From Methanobacteriota archaeon (GTDB taxonomy: Archaea; Methanobacteriota; Methanobacteria; Methanobacteriales; Methanobacteriaceae), in assembly GCA_023434825.1 (NCBI GenBank), contig JAEYSH010000080.1, positions 1-11,689 of the forward strand: a stretch of DNA of 11,689 nucleotides, written 5' to 3'. The notes below the pieces were generated by a model. The model was not told where the DNA came from and searched no databases. It saw nothing but the letters and a program-made list of their open reading frames with translations. Both the position numbers and the translations under genes were made by a program. Positions within the stretch are counted from its first letter, which is position 1; each line of letters starts with the position of its first letter. Below, piece by piece: positions 6,072-11,689 of this stretch.

Positions 6072-6149
6072 TAAAAATTAAAGTATTTGATTTTTAGTTA
6101 ATAGTTCTACAATTATTTTGATAAAATTACATCTTTATTAGATTATATT

Positions 6150-6179
6150 CTATCCTTCTAAAATTGCAAAAATGCACAT
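6150..6179 (-). other. nine-codon ORF with strong ribosome binding site
   Basis: Directly after the stop codon of the 708-residue gene stands GAGGTGAT, one base before an ATG, but the reading frame MCIFAILEG closes after nine codons. The site is as good as that of any gene here. It may mark a gene cut short by mutation or a real minipeptide. No other frame nearby gives a convincing extension. Confidence 0.3.
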
Positions 6180-6188
6180 TATCACCTC

Positions 6189-8315
6189 TTAATATCTAAC
6201 TGTTCGATTATTCTTATAAAATTCCATTAAAGCTTTCTGTCTTCGTTTGAACTCACCCGGCAAGCGATTTATACCTAAAGTAGTATTGAATATTTCGCTT
6301 TCAATGTCCAATGATTGTGCAATACCTTCAATTTGATAATTACCTTTCAAATTGACTGACCCTATATTGGTCAAAACGAAATGGTAGGGTCTGAACGCTA
6401 CATTTCCGTTAACATTTATCTCTGTCCCGATTTTCTTTAATTTATTTTCATCTACATACCTTTGTACACTTGCTTGGCCCTGTGCTGTGGACATTATATC
6501 TGCTAATTCTTCTGATGTTTTTACACGTCTATATTTTTTAATAGCATTTATGTCCCATGCATATGATTTATTAATAGTTCCTCCAATATCATATGTTCCT
6601 CTTCTTTGAGTACATAAACCGTCACTTAATGGGTCATAATTCCATGTATTAACTTCTATGACGTTTTTATTCTCATCTACATCTACTGGCGAACCTGTAA
6701 TCCCATCAGGAACCATATATAAATAATCTTCAGTACGGTCCTTACCAGGAACAATACATGCAACATAACTTGTTTCTTTACACAATCTTTTCATTACCTC
6801 GTAACAATTACTTGTATCTGCATTATTGAATTGTGGATTATCTGCAATTGCTTTATATGCAGTTAAAGCAGTTGTGTACATTCCATAATTATTTGCATTT
6901 GTAACCATATTTGCATCAACAGCACCTGTGATACTAATTTTAGAAATCCAATATTCTGTACTGGGTGTAACGGTGTCGAACCATGCTTTTAAAGGAGCGT
7001 CAAACCAACTCCATGCATTTGTATTTACGTATCCAACGGTACCTATTTTATTCGTTGTTGGTGAAGGCCCTGAAAATTGAATGTTATATTTAACAGATTT
7101 AGAAATATCCTGCCCTGCTTTGTGCATATAAACGGCCACATTTATTGGCATCAAACTAGGAAATGCACCGAAATTATATGTAAACCCAAAATTAGTATAT
7201 TTATATGCATTGTATGGTTCTGAACTCTGCCATAAAATTATTTCACCAGAATTAGACACATTACTAGGTTTAATCCTCGTACCTAAACTATCATTAAAGG
7301 TTTTGGTGTAGCCTGCAATTGGCTGTACTTTATTATAATTTTTCTGTTCATTGAAATATACTGCCAAAGTCTCTTCTGCATTCTGTTTATTAAATGTTAA
7401 AGGATATTCAATAATACTTGTTAAATATTGTCCAACATCATAAACATTATTAAATTGGGTATAATTCCCATCAGGAGGGGTTCCAATGGCTATATTTTTG
7501 TAGCATGGTTGCATCACCATGTCTAACATACGATCCATACATTTAATTACGATATTCCCGTTAGAAATTACAGGCGCGATAACATATCCTCCGAATTTAG
7601 GAATGGCATATTTGTATTCATGACCAAGTTCAAATGTAACTGGATCCGAAAAATCTGTAAAAAGTAAGCTTTCATTATTTTCATTAAATAATTTATTTTC
7701 CAATGAAAGAGTTGCAGTTAAAATATTATTTTCTGCCACATTATTTTCTGTAAACTCCACAGAAAGAAGATCTAATGGAATAGCACGTTTTTCTATGCTA
7801 GCCTTATCGCTTGAGGCTACATACCGTTTAATTGGATAAATAAATATTTCGGACGCATATGCCGGAGCGACAGGGAAATTTATTTTAAAATTATGATTCC
7901 CTCTTTTATACCAGGCAATCGGAAACATTATAGTTTCTGTATGCCCGTATCCCGATGCTGTAGATGTAGAAATATCTTTCCATATAAGATTATTGTCAAC
8001 ATATAATCTTATTTTACCAGTATATTGAGCATTCCGGAGAACTCTCAACATTATAAGATAATAGCCATCTTCTTCTAATGAAATTGTTTTTGTAACATCT
8101 CCCGTTGTACCTCCTATTAATCTAAATGAACCTTCATCCAAATCAGAATTCCAAATTCCATAATCTAAACCAGGACCTTTTATCCAATCTGTAAAATCAG
8201 AATAGTAACATTTTTCAATGTCTCTGGCATTAATAGTTAATTTCCAGTAAGGTTTTTCAATAACCTTAAAATTAGGGGCTTCAGGAGCTGTTGGTCTAAA
8301 TCCATAAGATACCAT
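6189..8315 (-). CDS. putative tail hub / tail-tip structural protein
   Basis: This 708-residue protein has no cysteine-rich or membrane segments and looks like a virion protein. Residues 60-160 form a likely beta-sandwich, possibly sugar-binding (DGYYLIMLRVLRN, GKIRLYVDNNLIWKD, RGNHNFKINF). Residues 180-275 resemble the first barrel of phage tail hub proteins of the gp27/XkdQ type: LLSVEFTENNVAENNILTAT, PVTFELGHEY, FGGYVIAPVISNGNIVIKC, then DRMLDMV. The middle contains another probable beta domain (about 350-480). The C-terminal part, GNYQIEGIAQSLDIESEIFN followed by TTLGINRLPGEF, fits the closing barrel of such hubs and ends in a basic helix. The start is ATG 8315 behind GGGGAATGAT, which overlaps the stop codon of the upstream small gene, so translation is coupled. 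The hub assignment rests on pattern and gene order; tail protein is safer than hub. Confidence 0.65.
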   Translation of the reverse strand: MVSYGFRPTAPEAPNFKVIEKPYWKLTINARDIEKCYYSDFTDWIKGPGLDYGIWNSDLDEGSFRLIGGTTGDVTKTISLEEDGYYLIMLRVLRNAQYTGKIRLYVDNNLIWKDISTSTASGYGHTETIMFPIAWYKRGNHNFKINFPVAPAYASEIFIYPIKRYVASSDKASIEKRAIPLDLLSVEFTENNVAENNILTATLSLENKLFNENNESLLFTDFSDPVTFELGHEYKYAIPKFGGYVIAPVISNGNIVIKCMDRMLDMVMQPCYKNIAIGTPPDGNYTQFNNVYDVGQYLTSIIEYPLTFNKQNAEETLAVYFNEQKNYNKVQPIAGYTKTFNDSLGTRIKPSNVSNSGEIILWQSSEPYNAYKYTNFGFTYNFGAFPSLMPINVAVYMHKAGQDISKSVKYNIQFSGPSPTTNKIGTVGYVNTNAWSWFDAPLKAWFDTVTPSTEYWISKISITGAVDANMVTNANNYGMYTTALTAYKAIADNPQFNNADTSNCYEVMKRLCKETSYVACIVPGKDRTEDYLYMVPDGITGSPVDVDENKNVIEVNTWNYDPLSDGLCTQRRGTYDIGGTINKSYAWDINAIKKYRRVKTSEELADIMSTAQGQASVQRYVDENKLKKIGTEINVNGNVAFRPYHFVLTNIGSVNLKGNYQIEGIAQSLDIESEIFNTTLGINRLPGEFKRRQKALMEFYKNNRTVRY

Positions 8316-8319
8316 AATA

Positions 8320-8520
8320 TCATTCCCCTTCTATTTTACTATTTCCAAGCATAAAACAAGGATAATCAATTAAACGTTTTTCTAAAATTCCTGTGTCCTT
8401 TACATTATAATTTTTCTTATTTTTAGTGTAAAAAGCTTTAAAATCTTTATTTTTATAGTAGACTTGTTTTTTGCTTCTTTCAAAATCAATGCTTATATAA
8501 ATGTTTTTATTAGGATTCAT
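8320..8520 (-). CDS. 66-residue virion-operon protein of unknown function
   Basis: This short protein begins MNPNKNIYISIDFERSKKQV and is rich in Lys, Asn and Tyr; I do not recognise it. The start is ATG 8520, with GGAGG (8532-8528) seven bases upstream. A TTG two codons earlier leaves almost no room after GGAGG. The ATG overlaps the TGA of the fibre-like gene as ATGA, and its own TGA lies inside the ribosome binding site of the hub-like gene. Its place between a fibre-like and a hub-like gene suggests a small tail component or chaperone, which is inference. Confidence 0.7.
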   Translation of the reverse strand: MNPNKNIYISIDFERSKKQVYYKNKDFKAFYTKNKKNYNVKDTGILEKRLIDYPCFMLGNSKIEGE

Positions 8521-10400
8521 ACACAAGCCTCCGTATTGTAACCATGAACTGTTTTTTTTAGGGGAATTATGGCTTTAGTATTCTTACTTATAATGCTTAA
8601 ATCATCTTTTAATTCAATTATTGTATCTAATATTATTATATTACGCATATAAGTATTTATTTGTGAATTTCCACTAGAATTAGCGCCTATATTTAAATTA
8701 TAACTTACAGGTAATTGTGGATTTGATATAGTATTTCCTACTTGAATGCCATTTAAGAATAGTTTTGCTTTTGTTGAATCCCATGTAAATCTTATTTTAT
8801 ATCGTTCGCCTTCGCTAAAAATGTAATTTCCGCTTGCTGAAGCTGAATTTCCAGCATATTGTAGTAATACTGATAAATTGCCTGAGGTGTCTTTCGTTAA
8901 TCGGAGTGAATTAGCTGCTTCTGCATTTTCCAGGGTAAAAATGTATCTAGTAATTGAATTGTTTATAAATGCTTTATTTGCATAAAATTCAACTTCAATA
9001 GTTCCACAATTCAAATTCATAACACTACCTTCAACTGTATTGGACCAAGTACTTGGAATTGTACCTAATGTTGGTTCAGAACTTAAAAAAGGCTTTATAT
9101 ACACGTAATCAACGTATGTTTGACAAATACCGGTCTCAGTGCCTATTGAAATTTTACAATTTGTATCGGGTTTCATCCAATTTTTAGATTCATGATACAT
9201 AACTCCATTTACATACATGTATCCATTGTTATTTTCATCTCTTGCGAATTTAAACGTATTATATTGTCCTGTTGGAAGAGGAATTCCACTGATATATCCA
9301 TCACTTTGTTCTCCATTGGTTAAATTTTGAATTGCATTGTTTGTAAATTGAATCCAAAAACAATTATATCCACTTTCGGAAGAAACACATATTCTTCTTT
9401 GTGGAAATGCTTGAGCAACTTTTATTCTGGTTTCTACAAGAAAACCACCCCTTAAAGTAACAGGTGCTTCAACACCAGCATCAGGATCGGATATAAGTAA
9501 TTCTCCATTTGAAATAGAATTTCCACCTCTTAATGTCCATTTACTTAAATTCCCACTAAAATAGTCATAGAACAAATAAACTGCATTCGGATCACTAACA
9601 TCTGTGGCGGATAGATTTCCGACCCACATTTTAATATCCATTTGGCTATTTAATGCTTGTGAAGGGATGCGTATATCAAAAGTAGCTGTGACACCATCAG
9701 TTTTTGAGACAATATTATGTGAATAAATAGTATTTCCATCTTCACTTGTAAATCTTATATCTCCAAAATCTGTTCGCATAACTGTTTCATAAGGAATAGT
9801 TACTGTTAAAACGTAGAATCCATAAACATTAACAACTGAAGATTCAGTATAAGGGACTAATTTATAATAAATCCATCCATTCATAGGATTACTTGAAATA
9901 CCATCACTTGAATTGTCATTACTTAAATCCTCATATATTTCTAGATTATATGTTTCTGCATTCCGGGTTGTTCCTCCAAGTGTCCATGAAGTGGGATAAG
10001 CTTTATTTTCTAATTGACACAATTTTGGATCTCCAGATGGAGTAAAAGTAACTTTATTATTCGTTACTATGAATGTTAAGCTTTCTCCAGCTTTTAATGT
10101 ACCTTTTGCTCCTCCTGAAAGAGTTAAACTTCCAGATGATCCATTTATCTTAACAGTATAAGTTCCGTTTAATGTTCCAGAAGTCCAAGAAGAGTTGAAT
10201 GTTTGACTTAAAGTATTTGTAAATAAATTTGTTGTAGATTCTTCAATTAAAAATCCATCATCAAATCTTGCCTGGCCTGCAGGGATACTATTTCCATATT
10301 TATCATAAGCAAGACTGGTTCGACTGAAATTAATAGCCAGGGGTCTTTTTTTAAGCCAGGATTTAAAATCATTAAAACTAAAGCCATTCCAAATTTTCAT
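8517..10400 (-). CDS. fibre-like virion protein with DUF2341 and LamG-type lectin domains
   Basis: This 627-residue protein is likely a surface-binding part of the virion. The N-terminal module (about 20-155) has the NFSRTSLAYDKYGN, PAGQARFDDGFLIEESTTNL and QLENKAYPTSWTLGGTTRNA motifs common in phage lectin-type proteins. Residues 195-280 match DUF2341 (PYETVMRTDFGDIRFTSEDG, VTATFDIRIP, MKMWVGNLSATD, LFYDYF; the third piece is approximate, reading IKMWVGN). Residues 281-438 form a concanavalin A-like fold (FSGNLSKWTLRGGNSISNGE, GYMYVNGVMYHESKNW). Residues 455-600 are a LamG-like domain (GTIEVEFYANKA, YKIRFTWDSTKAKLFLNG). The DUF2341 block appears to be inserted between the first module and the LamG domain. 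The ATG overlaps the stop of the 263-residue gene as ATGA, behind GAGGTTGGATT. The target is unknown; pseudomurein or surface glycans are plausible. Confidence 0.75.
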   Translation of the reverse strand: MKIWNGFSFNDFKSWLKKRPLAINFSRTSLAYDKYGNSIPAGQARFDDGFLIEESTTNLFTNTLSQTFNSSWTSGTLNGTYTVKINGSSGSLTLSGGAKGTLKAGESLTFIVTNNKVTFTPSGDPKLCQLENKAYPTSWTLGGTTRNAETYNLEIYEDLSNDNSSDGISSNPMNGWIYYKLVPYTESSVVNVYGFYVLTVTIPYETVMRTDFGDIRFTSEDGNTIYSHNIVSKTDGVTATFDIRIPSQALNSQMDIKMWVGNLSATDVSDPNAVYLFYDYFSGNLSKWTLRGGNSISNGELLISDPDAGVEAPVTLRGGFLVETRIKVAQAFPQRRICVSSESGYNCFWIQFTNNAIQNLTNGEQSDGYISGIPLPTGQYNTFKFARDENNNGYMYVNGVMYHESKNWMKPDTNCKISIGTETGICQTYVDYVYIKPFLSSEPTLGTIPSTWSNTVEGSVMNLNCGTIEVEFYANKAFINNSITRYIFTLENAEAANSLRLTKDTSGNLSVLLQYAGNSASASGNYIFSEGERYKIRFTWDSTKAKLFLNGIQVGNTISNPQLPVSYNLNIGANSSGNSQINTYMRNIIILDTIIELKDDLSIISKNTKAIIPLKKTVHGYNTEACV

Positions 10401-11188
10401 AATCCAACCTCTAAAGGTTTAATATATTGACTAATCTGGATAAAACACTCTTTTGAGATACTGATTGATTTATTATAGTCGCTAGATGCATTTTTATCGT
10501 AATGTCCAATGATTGTTATGTCATCAGCAGGAATAGAATCAGATTTTATTGAGGTGGGTGATGTTTTTACCAGTAGCATGCGATATTGGTCAGTAGAATT
10601 GTATATATTACAATAAAAATTGGTTGACACAGATATGTCTTCATTTTTAGATGGAAGATTCCTTGTTTGCCCATCATGCACATAATTTTCTTTTAATCCA
10701 TATCTTATGGGAGTTTGAGCGTGTTGAACATATACAAATGGTTTTCCTTGTCTTAATGTCCATATAGTGTCATTAATCTGGATTTGAATGACATTTGAAT
10801 TAATTACACGTGCTTTTAAAAAATCAATATGTCCGATGCTAAAAGTGTTTAAATAAACATAATCTTCGGTTACAGAATCCCAATAATAGTATTCAACACC
10901 GTTATCTTTGATATTTAAACAAACAAGGCCATTTTTAAAGAAAAATTCATTGGGAATTAATATTTCCTGGACATCGGTAAGAAGTCTTTCAGTTTTATCA
11001 GGATTATTACTATTAATTCCAGTTACCATTCCCTTTAACTGTTCTCTCGGATTCAAATACTGAAATACTAATTCTTTTGTCGGATTAACGTAACAAGAAA
11101 TATCTCCCTCTTCACTAGGACGTACAAAATCAGGATTAAAACGTGTTTTTGCACCTGCGGGTAAGGATACTATACTTTTAAATTCCAT
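10397..11188 (-). CDS. 263-residue virion-operon protein of unknown function
   Basis: I do not recognise this protein. It starts MEFKSIVSLPAGAKTRFNPD and seems mostly beta-structured, with aromatic-rich strands (GVEYYYWDSVTEDYVYLN) and no membrane segment or signal peptide. The ATG follows the stop of the upstream gene after two bases, with GGAGATG ahead of it, and its own stop overlaps the fibre-like gene by four bases. It is therefore firmly part of the tail operon. It may link the tail or baseplate to the fibre, which is an inference from position. Confidence 0.7.
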   Translation of the reverse strand: MEFKSIVSLPAGAKTRFNPDFVRPSEEGDISCYVNPTKELVFQYLNPREQLKGMVTGINSNNPDKTERLLTDVQEILIPNEFFFKNGLVCLNIKDNGVEYYYWDSVTEDYVYLNTFSIGHIDFLKARVINSNVIQIQINDTIWTLRQGKPFVYVQHAQTPIRYGLKENYVHDGQTRNLPSKNEDISVSTNFYCNIYNSTDQYRMLLVKTSPTSIKSDSIPADDITIIGHYDKNASSDYNKSISISKECFIQISQYIKPLEVGL

Positions 11189-11190
11189 AA

Positions 11191-11689
11191 TTAAACATCT
11201 CCGGTTTCAGTAACTCTAATTTTATCTATTGTAGGTGATGTTGCTCCATTTGCAGTTAAAGTAGCAACTAATCTTAAATTAACATGGGATAAGCTGCTTA
11301 TGTCTATCTTATCTCCTGTTTGGTTTGTAAGCAATGGTGAATTGTCAGAAGCATTTAAAACATCCCATGTAATGCTACATCCTGAGGGGATTGTCTGAGT
11401 CAGTTCTATTTGTCCCCAATTTGTTTTGGAATTATCTATTGGTTGGAATCGTTGGTATGTACCGCTTTTATACCTCCACCATACAACAGTTCTTATAAAA
11501 TCACAATGAGATCTACATCCATTTGTATACATTGATGAAGCAAATGCTGCCCACATTCCATTAACTCTTGCTGGTGTCAATGAATTTACATCATAGCCGA
11601 ATTGTGAAGCCCAGATTTCAAAATAGATCCAGTTTGAACCATCATAGTATCTCCAATCTCCATTATTGCTATAACGCCAAATCCTATCC
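11191..11689 (-). CDS. W/Y-rich virion protein, C-terminal part (partial)
   Basis: The frame stays open to the right edge, so the gene begins outside the window; 165 residues are visible. A TTG at 11580 is internal, not a start, because the codons before it continue as protein (RIWRYSNNGDWRYYDGSNW, then FEIWASQFGYDVNS). The visible N-terminal half is rich in Trp and Tyr, and a later VVWWRYKSGTYQRF echoes the same pattern, which suggests a sugar-binding surface. The last 75 residues (GQIELTQTIPSGCSITWDVL, LRLVATLTANGATSPTIDKI) form a beta-sandwich repeat common in secreted and virion proteins. Its stop is two bases before the next gene. Confidence 0.7.
   Translation of the reverse strand, partial: DRIWRYSNNGDWRYYDGSNWIYFEIWASQFGYDVNSLTPARVNGMWAAFASSMYTNGCRSHCDFIRTVVWWRYKSGTYQRFQPIDNSKTNWGQIELTQTIPSGCSITWDVLNASDNSPLLTNQTGDKIDISSLSHVNLRLVATLTANGATSPTIDKIRVTETGDV

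Noticed and set aside
8518..8526. TTG start at 8526 for the small tail-operon gene
   Set aside because: GGAGG ends one base before it; ATG 8520 has proper spacing.
11578..11580. TTG at 11580 as start of the rightmost gene
   Set aside because: The frame is open upstream to the window edge and reads as W/Y-rich protein, and no ribosome binding site precedes the TTG.
1..11689. tRNA or rRNA genes, integrase, origin of replication
   Set aside because: I looked for them by eye in all intergenic regions and found no cloverleaf, no integrase motif and no origin-like repeat cluster.

Overview
The window looks like part of a methanogenic archaeon of the Methanobacteriales, most likely a Methanobacterium-type genome. 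It is AT-rich and most ribosome binding sites read GGTGAT or GAGGTGAT a few bases before the start. TTG starts occur. The gene set is archaeal: Kae1, archaeal CobT and an undecaprenyl-diphosphatase that fits pseudomurein synthesis. A lysin carries the catalytic pattern of pseudomurein endoisopeptidases. The genus is an inference.

The left part (about 1-3910) is host chromosome. The 5' part of kae1 runs leftward off the edge and is divergent from cobT. Next comes a two-gene unit: a small membrane protein of the DUF3796/DUF2178 type followed by a 70-residue Cro/cI-type HTH regulator. Upstream of this unit lie a TATA box and three 16-bp palindromic sites repeated exactly every 21 bp, which look like an operator array. 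The uppP gene converges on the regulator gene.

The middle (about 3910-5230) is a junction zone. It holds an orphan basic 86-residue gene, roughly 650 bases without an intact gene (perhaps with a decayed coding relic), and a 58-residue gene with a strong ribosome binding site.

The right part (about 4970-11689) reads leftward and is the late end of a tailed-virus provirus. Read in the direction of transcription it has a partial W/Y-rich virion protein, a 263-residue unknown, a 627-residue lectin-domain fibre-like protein, a 66-residue unknown and a 708-residue hub-like tail protein. These genes overlap or nearly touch, so they form one translationally coupled operon. A gap follows with a nine-codon ORF and a set of nested inverted repeats, then the lysin under its own TATA box, then the 58-residue gene. 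The structural proteins would build the tail tip and bind the cell surface, and the lysin would open the pseudomurein wall at the end of infection. No integrase, attachment site, tRNA or CRISPR array is visible.

The strongest candidates for something new are the triple operator of the membrane protein/HTH pair, the lysin that joins a bacterial-type wall-binding domain to an archaeal pseudomurein endoisopeptidase domain, and the nested inverted repeats before the lysin gene.
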